From assembly GCA_024867545.1 (NCBI GenBank), contig JANFNE010000011.1, forward strand, positions 682,001 through 746,000: a stretch of 64,000 nucleotides of DNA. The letters are read 5' to 3'. The notes beneath the pieces were generated by a model that saw only the letters and a list, made by a program, of their open reading frames with translations, was not told the origin of the DNA and searched no databases. Source of the DNA: Phytopythium helicoides. Its lineage: Eukaryota; Oomycota; Peronosporomycetes; Pythiales; Pythiaceae. A program made the translations under genes and the position numbers. This document shows, in pieces, positions 1 to 9,768 of this stretch. Every line of letters begins with the position of its first letter. Position 1 is the stretch's first letter.

Positions 1-502
1 TCCCCCACGGCCAGACAGCCAGCAAGCTCTTCATCATGACAACCTTCGAGTATTTGGATCCATTCTGGAGCGAGCTAACACGAACGTGCATTCCATCGCT
101 TCGACTCAAGGCTCGAGTTGACCAAAAGGACTACAACAAAATTGGTCGCTCTGTCTCTGGCGCTCCAAGTGTTGTGCCATCGCGGATCGCAATCGTGATC
201 ATGCCCTCGAACAGCAGTTCGTTCGCATGATCACGATTACGTTACTGTTCAATACCTCGAGTCGAGCCAGTAGCACATGGAGCTGGATTTGGTGAGTCTG
301 CATACGCCGAGAATGGCCACACCATCTCCATTCCGGAATTTCGTCAGCCCGCCGAACAAGCGGCCGGGTGCACGTCGACCTCCAGCTATTCAGGCCGATT
401 GGTGCGTGCTGTTTGACTCTCCATGTTGCTCCGCGCGTCTTTGAGCGATCGACTCGAGAAACTGATGCGGCGTCAACGTGCCATAGACGCAGCCCCGCTC
501 AG
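1..502. other. 5' flank of broken phosphatidyltransferase copy, no gene seen
   Basis: No convincing coding exon is visible. Parts of this flank, for example around 61-80 and 310-480, resemble the flank of the intact copy at about 7377-8173, but with many substitutions and with indels totalling roughly 355 bp. The flank is therefore much more diverged than the downstream duplicated part. Confidence 0.6.
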
Positions 503-1726
503 ATGGCGCTGCTGTCCGTTGACACGAGCGCGGGCCCAGAATCGCCACTGGCAGGAAACCCGGTCGCCGAACAGGACGCCAAGGCTAGCGGTGACACTGT
601 GCTTGGTGTGAACCCAACTGACGGTGGCACGGAACTTCGCGACAAATGGAGCTGCTCGCCGTCACCCTCTCTGTCAAGCAACGGCGACGAGGCCACGAGT
701 CAGATGGAAGCTGCAGCACTCAACCCAAGCCCGCGAGCACCAGTCGAAGAAAAAGCCTCGGCCAGGATCACTCTTAGCGTGCTGCTCGAGCGCTACAACA
801 TGGCCGTGAGCACCAAGATGTACGACGTCGAGGAGCTCATCGACTACTACTTCCACCGGCGACTGGCCGCCGTGCCCGCAGTCATCGTAAGCTACCTGCC
901 GTTTGTGATCACGCCCAACCAGATCACGCTCTTCGGGCTAGTCATTGGATGGGCTGCCGCGCTGTGCCTCTATGACTCCGAGTTCCACGCGCCGCTGGGC
1001 TGGGAACCGAACACTTCCATGTTCACCGCAGGAGCACTCATTTTCATCTGGATCGTGTCGGACTGCACTGACGGACAAGTTGCGCGCTTGTGCAAGCGCG
1101 GCACACGTACCGGTCGCATCTCGATGGTGTCGTTGATGGCCTTGTGATTTTCCCAAACTGCGTCGTGATCGCCATGCTGCTCAATCATCGGTACGGTGAA
1201 GCGTACATTCTTCTGGCAGTACTTGGCGGACTTTCGCTTTGGATCCACGCGCTCACGTACGACAAGATCAAGAATGTTTACATGGAGAATGCGCTCCCGC
1301 AGTCCGAGTGTGATGGCGAAACTGTCGAGAGCGTCACTGCCGAGTACAAGGATGCCGTACGCCAAGAATCCACGCTCGCTGGATACGATTTTGTTGGGCA
1401 TCTACCGCATCTATATGATCGCGCAGCACACGTTCACGTCGGACGCAGCGACCAAGGCGGAGGCAGCGCGTCTCGCCTCGCTCGCCAAGTGCGATGACGA
1501 ATATCGCGCGCAGTACCGAGAGCGATATGGGTGGTTGGTACGCCTTGCGTCCTTCATGGGAATCAGCGCGCACGTTACTGGTCTCTATGTGGCGTATTTC
1601 ACGGCCATCTTCTACTGGGATGCGCTGTACTACGTCGAGCTTTACTTCGCCGTCGTGCTCAACTTACTCTTCGTCTTGGTCGTCGCTATGTACTCCAACT
1701 CGGGTATGGGGTCTCACGCGCCGTAA
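503..1726 (+). pseudogene. CDP-alcohol phosphatidyltransferase, frameshifted copy
   Basis: The ATG at 503 opens the same protein as the intact gene at 8174-9388. One C is missing near 1119-1121 relative to the intact copy, and one C is extra near 1351-1363. The first indel falls inside the family's catalytic motif: the run DGQVARLCKRGTRTGRI is present, but the following D-x3-D that completes the metal and substrate site is lost, and translation stops at 1145-1147. After the second indel the original frame returns and runs to the same C-terminus (stop 1724-1726). As written the sequence cannot make an active enzyme, so I call it a pseudogene. A sequencing error at both sites is the alternative. 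The N-terminal ~90 residues differ much more from the intact copy than the rest does. Confidence 0.85.
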
Positions 1727-2098
1727 GTCGACCGAAGCGAATCGTCAAATGTACTGTAGCCATCTGAAGTACGGGCGAGACTTTGAGGTTTGATGGCCAG
1801 AGCCGAGTAGACGAGGACCTAGCTGCATCGCGTACTGCTGTCAAGTCTTGCGGCTCGGCATGGTACTGCAGCGCGCTCAGCCCGAATGTTATGAGTGGAG
1901 TTAGTGAGCTGACACGAAAAGAGAGAGAGAGAGGCGACAACATGTGAAGTACAAGGCCACCGAGCCACCAAGTAGCGCTAAAATCCACATGTTCACCAAC
2001 ATTTCTTGGTTAGATGCTTCCATTGGCATGAATAGTTTAGAACACCTATGAATCGCCTTGGCAGACTCCCCTAGTGGAGTCAGCCCTCACACCACTGC
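1727..2098. other. Convergent intergenic 3' flank, duplicated
   Basis: No coding signal. The stretch lies between the two convergent gene ends and is almost identical to 9389-9768. It contains a short GA repeat near 1917-1932. It probably holds 3' untranslated sequence of both flanking genes. Confidence 0.55.
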
Positions 2099-2940
2099 TC
2101 ACCGTTTTCCCATGACAAATAGCTGCGGGAAGTTGAGGCGACTTGGAATGATCAGCGAAAAGAATAGCAGGAAGACGAGTCCGAGCGACGCGACGAAGTA
2201 CAGCAGGCTCTGATCGAACGGGAAACCCTTTTCAAAGTACCCGAGGAGAGCAAACAGCGACGGAGCGATTGCACTGGCGAGGAACATCGCCGCGTAAGTT
2301 ACGAGCTGCGCAGCGCGGTGAACGGCTAGGCGCCTATCCACTGCGATTGAGTTGTCAAGTAGCATCACAATGCCGTGCAGTGCGACGCCACTAGTCAGGT
2401 GCTTGACCACGAGCACTACAATCACAATAACCCACGCGAAAGGCAGCTCGTCCACCTTGAACAGGTCAATGAGAGGGAAGCAACCCAGCAGCGGGATCTG
2501 AAGTAACAAGCCCACACGCAGAGTTGCAAGAGGTGTCATCGCAGCAGAACTGGAGAAGCTGCAGCAAAAGAACTGCATGATGAGCACCGCAGCAGACGAA
2601 ATAGCGAGTGTGCCAGCGAGCGTCACCGTCATTGACGACACCGTCGACTGCACTGGTGCCGAGTGAACTTTTCCAATTGTGATCGGGTTCTGCTCGAAAA
2701 ACCACAGAGGCAGCATCTCGTCGAAACTGAGCTGGATGATCAACCAGAAGAAGTACACGAGCAGCACAAGGCATGCCAGTGGCTCGCGAGAAATGGCCAG
2801 ATCCGGAATATGCTCGGCTTCCGACGACTTGCGAGCAGCTTGCTTGGCGTGCTCCAAACTTCGCGGCTTGTCATCGGTAAGGATTGTCAAGCCTTCAGGT
2901 GCCTTTTGAACAGAGGTGCTGTTGCGAGCGACTGCTTCGG
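2099..2940 (-). pseudogene. Truncated MFS transporter 3' fragment
   Basis: An uninterrupted frame encodes about 280 residues that match the last part of the intact gene at 9769-12363, from about residue 563 to the shared stop: the end of the central linker plus the six transmembrane helices of the C-terminal MFS half. Everything upstream is missing: TM1-6, the CRAL-TRIO domain and the first exon. Homology ends at about 2940 with no in-frame ATG before the membrane part. The reading frame is clean, which fits a recent duplication. I infer a non-functional fragment; expression from an unseen upstream start cannot be excluded. Confidence 0.8.
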
Positions 2941-4718
2941 TCAACCCCTTGGTTTCCAACGTCGTATCTTACGACATAACCCCGTATGTAGTCTCTGCAC
3001 GACACGGTTGTTTCTCAGAAGCGTGGAATGCCGAGCACCCAGCAAGGAACCAGGAGTCGTGAGGACTCCCAAGGCGACTCAAAGATGCTGCTGGATTCCT
3101 CAAACGCGTAGAAGGCTTGCCGAGAGCTCATTTGTTGCGTCGTGGATGCGAACACGCGAGTTCCCAAGCCTGCATCATCGCTCTACTGTTTACAATCGTT
3201 CCCTTTTGCAATGCAAGTGTCGAGTCCTGGCTGCTCACAAGACCGTTGGAGGCAGATGGATGGAGTGCGCGAGGACGTTAATTTGCACTCTCGGCAATTC
3301 GAGTCCACGTGTTTCGTCACTCAGTCGGCGATTTGCGCGATCTTCGTGCCGATGGTATCAAGCTGCCTTGCAATGTCCAACCATTCAACCGTCCAAGCAA
3401 GGGGATTTGTGCTGGAGGCAAGTCCATCGACGTGCAGAGTCTACGAGGAGCTCTGAGACTCGGAGCAGGAACGGCGGTGCAAGTAGGCGACAGACCTTTG
3501 GCCGGAGCACTAGCTTGCGAAGGAAGGGACCGAAGGCGCCGCGGACGTCTTCAACTGCGTTTCTATTCAAGCGGGTCGAGTGACTACATTCCAGCCACAC
3601 AAGTGAGCCAAGCCATCGGGGACATGTCCGACATCGCGAGGTGTCGAGAGGTCCTTAGCGTGAGTCCGGGTGTTTTTCAACACGAACCTGCTCACACGGT
3701 ATCCAGCCCGATATTCGAGGTGTACCAGGTGGTAGGCGCACTCGCGTACGCGAGTGTGGTTGTAATCTAGTTACGTCAAAGTCGATGGATGATCTGGAGC
3801 TGCGACGATCCCACACTTGGAGACCTTCCAAGACGATGGCAGCGAACTCCCGCGGTCTTTCTGTCTTGATAGGCAATTGCCCAAGCGCAGCGCGTCGACC
3901 ACCGTACGCTCCCTTATCCGATCTCGAACTCGTGCGCACGTCGCGAAGCCGCGCGTGGGTACCTTGACTTGGACACGTCGCGCTTGACACCCTTCGTGGC
4001 CGATCATCGCTGCCGCTGGCTTGACGGACTCCGTTGTCGCTGCGGTGAAAGCCATGGAAGGCTCTGGAGACTCGATGGATGGCCCCAGGTCGTGAGCCGG
4101 GAAGTGCGGCCGCTTGGACTTCATCTTGCAAATTCACGGCTCAAGCAAGACCAGCAGGGCGTTGAGAGCTGCAGGGCGGTGCCAGCAAGGAGCCTCTCGG
4201 CCCACATGCAAGCCTCGTAGTTCAACCAGCCATTCGAACATTGGCGCCATTCGTGGCGTGCTGCCAACAACCGCAGATGCTGAGTAGTCAAATGCGAGTC
4301 AAACGCGATGCAAGCGCATCAAGTTGAAGTCCTCTATTCAGGACAGCATCAATGTAGCCTTGACAACCGCGCACGCACGCTGAGCTTATGGTATGCAGGC
4401 GATGATGATCCTTTACATTTTGCACCAACTGCATCGTCAACATCCACCTCCTGTGAGGCCGCATGAGACTACCTGGCCCAACAATCAACTTGATCCACTG
4501 CATACAGGATACTCGACCAAATACAAAGACCATTGGAGCGCCGCCACTTCATGACTTCACCATTACGAACCCTCGCGATGCTCGGCTGCTCTGGTTAGAG
4601 CCACAGCTAGGACACCATCGATGTTGGGGTCATTATGCAATTCCATTGGTAAAGACTTGAGCCAAGCCGAGCCGGCTCGTTTCTGTTTGGGTTTATAGAA
4701 ACATCACTTGGTTTGAGT
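2941..4718. other. No recognisable gene
   Basis: Several open frames exist (for example minus strand 3771-4124, plus strand 3309-3770), but none resembles a family I know and none joins into a multi-exon model with good splice sites. This stretch lies just beyond the duplication breakpoint and may hold decayed coding sequence. No tRNA, transposase or long terminal repeat was seen. Confidence 0.5.
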
Positions 4719-5754
4719 ATGCAGATAATGTGCCCAACTGAGCCCGTTTTACTGAAATTGCGAAAAACGTCAAATATAGTAACTTGCACCTGAAAATCCC
4801 TATACGCATTTTGATTTCAGTTTGCTCCAGACTCAACTTCTGCTTTCAGTTGTTATTTTTTTCGTGGTCTTCTGCGCCATTTCGTTCCAACTCAACTGCG
4901 AGGCTTCAAACCCACTCCCAACCCTCTGGACTGACATTCGATACACACGCATTTGCCACATCCTTCGAGCACCGCTTGCCATTGTAAGTGCTGTCATTAC
5001 TGACTTTTGTTCGTGGGCTAACTAACACTCCCATGCCAGAGTGTAATTGCATTCATGAACGCCAACAGCATCGCGCTGTGCGCTTGTTGTACCATTTACG
5101 GGTGCGAGTCGCACTTGATTGGAGCCTTGGACATGAGTTAACGCACGTACATTCCTGTGTCATTGACAGGATCACTCATGTGATAGCAAACGCGTGGATG
5201 AAACCTAGCTCTCTCACTCTTGTGCGTAAGCTTTTTTTTTTTTTTTCTCCGCTTAGAAAAAGCGAAAATATTGCTGACAAGTGCATCAGGTTAATGGCGT
5301 TCGATCTTATGGAGCGGCCATGACTACATGGTCAGGCATCGTTGGTCTGGTTGTTTCGGTTACTGATGACCTAAGTGCCAAGGTCACGTTCGAGGTGTGA
5401 AGAAGTGCTTACTGAACGCTTCGCAAGGATTTGCATTGACGATCATTTTGATACCAACAGATATGGTCTCTTGGCGCGATTGCCATCACAGCACTAGCAA
5501 GCAGTTTGTTGGTGCTGCTCTATTCGGACCAGTGCTGGTCACTACGACTTGGTTCAAAGACTGGCTTGTCAGCAGCAGCTGCGGTAGCTGCAGTGATGTC
5601 TCCGACCCTAGCGATCAAAAACATAGAGGAGCAGAAGACGAACAAACCTCATGGTGAAACGTCTGTGCTGAAACCAAAACTCATGCCTCGGTTGGGACTA
5701 GCGAGAGCGCGTCGACGTACTCAATCAGCAACGACGGTTCCAACTACAAACTGA
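4719..5754 (+). CDS. Unrecognised multi-exon membrane protein
   Basis: Exons 4821-4983, 5040-5101, 5170-5221, 5290-5394 and 5461-5754 join in phase through introns of 56, 68, 68 and 66 nt, all GT-AG. That consistency is the main evidence for a real gene. The product has hydrophobic segments in exon 1 (around LLLSVVIFFVVFCAISF), exon 2 (around IAFMNANSIALCACCTIYG), exon 4 (around WSGIVGLVVSV) and exon 5 (around AIAITALASSLLVLLY), followed by an Ala-rich stretch and a basic tail ending near TTVPTTN, so about four membrane passes. No ATG is in frame in exon 1. A start at 4719 through a weak 52-nt intron (4769-4820) would give 241 residues but is uncertain. I do not recognise the family. Tetraspan-like topology is the only description I can support. 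Confidence 0.6.
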
Positions 5755-5871
5755 TAGAGAGAGAGAAAAGCACATGTATTGCCCGCCACTTTCAGTTTGC
5801 TAGGCATGAGGGCGAGGCAGTGAATGTCAAACGTTCGCTTCTCTTGTGAAGCCGTGATCGCATCACGATTG

Positions 5872-7043
5872 TCAGGAGGTAGAAAACTTGACAAGCACCA
5901 CGGTCATGTTGTCCTGGCTGTCAAACTTCATTAGCTAGCCAAATCTGAGCGACTCACTAAAACGATCGTACCTCCCAGCTCGGCGACAATTGTCGACAAT
6001 GTCCTCGGCAAGTAACCTCAGATCTGCGTTACACCCGTCGATCTCTTGCCGTACATACATGCATAGCTCGTCGCTCTTTTTCACATTCCAGACGCCGTCG
6101 CTGGCGAGAATCAGGAACTCATCTGCTTCGGTCCTAGCATGAATCTGGATATCTGGTACAGCCGATACCTGTATTGCAGTTGGTTAGAGATGACGAGCAG
6201 GCTGGCTCATTACACTCAACTACTCACGATCTGTTGTTCGTCAGCCAAATCTTCGCGATCTTTGTAGAAATAATCTCCCAGAGCACGAGAAACCTGCTTG
6301 CGAACATATCCAGTGCAGTAGACCAGACCAGAAGTGATAGAACAACGAATATATCACAGGGTGAATGTTGATAATGCTTACCGCGAGATCACCGTTGACT
6401 CGCTTCTTCTTGACAAACCCTCCAGCGTTTTCAATCCGCGCACGCTCCTCCGGCTGCAGATTGTTTGAGAAATAGTCCGTCCCAGTCACGAATGAAACAG
6501 ACCGACTCTTTCGTACGCTATCGGGTTTGTGATCCACAGACAGCTCGATGACGCCTCCACTGCTTGCAAGAACGCATCGCGAGTCCCCTGCACGGCCCTG
6601 TTTGGTTACCATGGACTTCGAGTGCGATCTGGACAGTCACTGCGTGTACCCGCGTTGGCCACGAAGATGTACGTGCCAGTGATCAACGCTGCCAGCACAG
6701 TGGTTCCGCTGTCGGTGCTGACGTTTCTTTCGTCGATCTGTGCTTGAAGGGCTCTGTCCAGCGACAGATATGCACTGCGCATGGCGATGGCCACTCGCTC
6801 AGGATCTGCCGACCCATCAATGCTCAAAGCTTCTGCTTCTTCAAGTTTGGTTGCAATGACATATGCTAGCTGGTCTGCCGCCAGCTCTGCAGCCAGCGAG
6901 CCGCCGTGGCCGTCGAGTACGGCGAACAACGAGACACCGGCGGGCAACAGGTCAGAGCCGACCGCCGCCACGAAAACGTCCTCGTTCGTCGATCGGCGCC
7001 CTCGAGAGCTGTGAGCGGCGTGGGAGACTCCGCGTCCATTCAT
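5872..7043 (-). CDS. PP2C-type protein phosphatase
   Basis: Five exons: 7043-6650, 6587-6382, 6293-6228, 6168-5972 and 5917-5872, all GT-AG, giving 302 residues, close to a bare PP2C catalytic domain. The family's metal-binding motifs appear in order: RRSTNEDVF near residue 16, FAVLDGHGG at residues 40-48, SGTTVLAALI, VANAGDSR across the first intron, LSVDHKP, RVNGDLAVSRALGD, LASDGVWN, and the terminal DNMTVVL. This is a metal-dependent Ser/Thr phosphatase and should be active. I start at the ATG at 7043. The frame extends about 30 hydrophobic residues upstream but without an ATG. The substrate cannot be inferred. It sits divergently from the intact phosphatidyltransferase gene. Confidence 0.9.
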
Positions 7044-8173
7044 CAGCGCAAGTTGAAGCCACCCAGCCGCAAAGATCGCAAAGAGATCTGTAATTGTGCC
7101 GGACTCGCTGAAAAGAAGAAGGCACACGAGCAGCAAGGCGATCAGTGGCTTCGAGCTGAAAGAGCTGATGGCACATGCGACAGCAACAGCCGGCTGATTA
7201 TGTCGCGGCCCATCTCACTTCTGTCGCAGCCGATGCCCGACGCGGACCGTCGATGGTCGACCGCCCGTTGATGCCCATCAGATTGATGGGATGGCGGGCG
7301 CTTCTTCAACATGAGACCGAAGTGAACACGGGTGGCTAGTCCTCCATCGCACACACACCGTCGAGCCCCTGGAGCCCTTCTGGAGCGAGCCAACAACAAC
7401 AGCATGCATGGGTGTATGCATGCAGTGGCTTCGACTCGCACTGGTCTCCAGGTCCGCAACCGGTCGTTCTGTCTCTGACGCCCCAGTTTCTCACGCGCCA
7501 TTGCGGCCCGTAATCGCTTACACTCCAGCGAAAACTCGAGCGGATTGCGCTCGCCGGTCCCGTCAGCCACTCCTCGCGCTGGAAGTGGTGGGTGGGAGTG
7601 AACAGGCCGCGAGCACATACAAACCTCCTCATTCGCCACGGCGACGCAAGTCCTCGTCGTGAGCTCTTGCCGTCATCAATCCGGTGCTTTTTCGTAAATA
7701 TTACTGGTCGGGTCTCGCCAAAAATGCCCATCAAAATTCCTTCTAAAAATGTTCACATACAAAAACCAAGTGATGGCATCACCGGCCGAGTCGCAAATCA
7801 AGCGTAAACGGCGTCCCGTCTTTCCGCGGTCGGGTCCGCCCCGAGGGCATACATTTCGCCATACAATCCATTCAGGCCGCCATGTCTATGCTCGTAAATT
7901 TCGCAAACGCGCCTCCATATCCGCCGAGAAAGGCCGCGTCGGCTCCATTCCCGAATTTCGACCGCCCGCCCGACACGCGGCCGGTTGCCTGCGCGTGCGT
8001 CGCCCTCCCACTCTTCTGGCCCATTGGTACGTGCTGCTTGGCTCTCGGTGCTGCTCCGTGCGTCTCTGCGGCCGCGGAGGCGCAGTAGCGAGGCTCCAGA
8101 TCGCCCTGGAGCGTCAGCAATCGAGCTCGGGAACTGACGCGTTGTCAACGTGCGATAGACGCGACCCGCCCGG
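7044..8173. other. Divergent intergenic region, duplicated in part
   Basis: No supported coding exon. The right part (about 7377-8173) is the diverged counterpart of 61-502. The left part should hold the PP2C promoter. The plus-strand frame 7749-8282 overlaps the start of the phosphatidyltransferase in another frame and looks like a GC-rich shadow. Confidence 0.5.
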
Positions 8174-9388
8174 ATGGCGCTGCTGTCCGTTGACACGAGC
8201 GCACGCCCAGAATCGCCGCTGGCAGGCCACGTGCTCGTCAACAAGGAATCCAAGGCCTACGGAGCTACCGCGCGCGGCATGAGCCCGACCGTAACGCGCC
8301 GCAACAACTGGAGCCGCTCGCCGTCGCCGTCCCCGTCAAGCAGCGGCGACGAGGCTACGAGTCAGATGGAGTCTGCATCGTTCAACCCGAGCCCGCGAAC
8401 GGCAGCCAAGACAGAGGCATCGGCGTGGCCTACGCTTAGCGCGCTGCTCGATCGCTACAACATGGCCACGAGCACCAAGATGTACGAAGTCGAAGAGCTC
8501 ATCGACTACTACTTCCACCGGCGACTGGCTGCCGTGCCCGCGGTCATTGTCAGCTACCTCCCGTTTGTGATCACACCCAACCAGATCACCCTCTTCGGGC
8601 TAGTCATTGGATGGGCTGCCGCGCTATGCCTCTATGACTCCGAGTTCCACGCGCCGCTGGGCTGGGAACCGAACACTTCCATGTTCACCGCAGGAGCACT
8701 CATTTTCATCTGGATCGTATCGGACTGCACTGATGGACAAGTTGCGCGCTTGTGTAAGCGCGGCACACGTACTGGTCGCATCCTCGATGGTGTCGTTGAT
8801 GGTCTTGTGATTCTGCCAAACTGCGTCGTGATCGGAATGCTGCTCAAGCACCGGTACGGTGAGGCGTACATCCTGCTGGCACTGCTTGGCGGGCTTTCAC
8901 TTTGGATCCACGCGCTCACGTACGACAAGATCAAGAATGTGTACATGGAGAATGCTCTCCCGCAGTCCGAGTGTGATGGCGAAACTGTCGAGAGCGTCAC
9001 TGCCGAGTACAAGGCTGCGTACGCCAAGGACCCACGCTCGCTTGACACAACACTTTTGGCTATCTACCGCATCTATATGATCGCGCAGCACACGTTCACG
9101 TCGGACGCGGCCTCCAAGGCGGAGGCAGCGCGTCTCGCCTCGCTCGCCAAGTGCGATGATGAGTATCACGAGAAGTATCGACAGCAATTCGCGTGGGTAG
9201 TGCGCCTTGCGTCCTTCATGGGAATCAGCGCGCACGTTGCTGGTCTTTATGTGGCGTATTTCACGGCCATCTTCTACTGGGATGCGCTGTACTACGTCGA
9301 GCTTTACTTCGCCGTCGTGCTCAACTTAGTCTTCGTCTCGGTCGTTGTCTTACACTCCAACTCGGGTATGGGGTCCCACGCGCCGTAA
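8174..9388 (+). CDS. CDP-alcohol phosphatidyltransferase
   Basis: Single exon, 404 residues, ATG at 8174. An integral membrane enzyme that joins a CDP-linked alcohol or diacylglycerol to a second alcohol in phospholipid synthesis. The family signature D-G-x2-A-R-x8-G-x3-D-x3-D is complete at residues 187-209 (D187, G188, A191, R192, G201, D205, D209). It is preceded by TPNQITLFGLVIGW, which resembles the start of the first membrane helix in this family, and followed by several hydrophobic segments to about residue 395. The first ~90 residues are Ser/Pro-rich, probably disordered and cytosolic. The sequence does not say which head group is used (ethanolamine, choline or inositol). Its neighbour on the other strand carries a Sec14-type lipid-binding domain and has been co-duplicated with it. 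Confidence 0.9.
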   Translation: MALLSVDTSARPESPLAGHVLVNKESKAYGATARGMSPTVTRRNNWSRSPSPSPSSSGDEATSQMESASFNPSPRTAAKTEASAWPTLSALLDRYNMATSTKMYEVEELIDYYFHRRLAAVPAVIVSYLPFVITPNQITLFGLVIGWAAALCLYDSEFHAPLGWEPNTSMFTAGALIFIWIVSDCTDGQVARLCKRGTRTGRILDGVVDGLVILPNCVVIGMLLKHRYGEAYILLALLGGLSLWIHALTYDKIKNVYMENALPQSECDGETVESVTAEYKAAYAKDPRSLDTTLLAIYRIYMIAQHTFTSDAASKAEAARLASLAKCDDEYHEKYRQQFAWVVRLASFMGISAHVAGLYVAYFTAIFYWDALYYVELYFAVVLNLVFVSVVVLHSNSGMGSHAP

Positions 9389-9768
9389 TTGGCCGAAGCG
9401 AATCGTCAAATGTACTGTAGCCATCTGAAGGACGGGCGAGACTTTGAGGTTTGATGGCCAGAGCCGAGTAGACGAGGACCTAGCTGCATCGCGTACTGCT
9501 GTCAAGTCTTACGGCTCGGCATGGTGCTGCAGCGCGCTCAGCCCGAATGTTATGAGTGGAGTTAGTGAGCTGACACGGAAAAGAGAGAGAGAGGCGACAA
9601 CATGTGAAGTACAAGGCCACTGAGCCACCAAGATAGCGCTAAAATCCACATGTTCACCAACATTTCTTGGCTACTGTAGATGCTTCCATTGGCATGAATA
9701 GTTTAGAACACCTATGAATCGCCTTGACAGCCAGCCTCCCCTAGTGGAGTCAGCCCTCACACCACTGC
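9389..9768. other. Convergent intergenic 3' flank
   Basis: Non-coding. Nearly identical to 1727-2098 apart from small indels, including a shorter GA run near 9583-9592. It presumably contains both 3' untranslated regions. Confidence 0.55.

Larger units (their letters stand above)
61..2940. repeat. Segmental duplication, left copy
   Basis: This block repeats at about 7377-10610 in the same order and orientation. From about 780 onward the two copies are nearly identical through the enzyme's C-terminal part, the shared 3' flank and the end of the convergent transporter gene, at a constant offset of about 7670 bp. Similarity stops sharply near 2940 (pair position 10610), inside the transporter's long exon. 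The left boundary is vague because the 5' flanks have diverged and the block may continue beyond the window start. Confidence 0.85.

Noticed and set aside
2663..3583. 306-codon plus-strand frame
   Set aside because: Its first third is antisense to the transporter fragment, and the remainder has no recognisable product.
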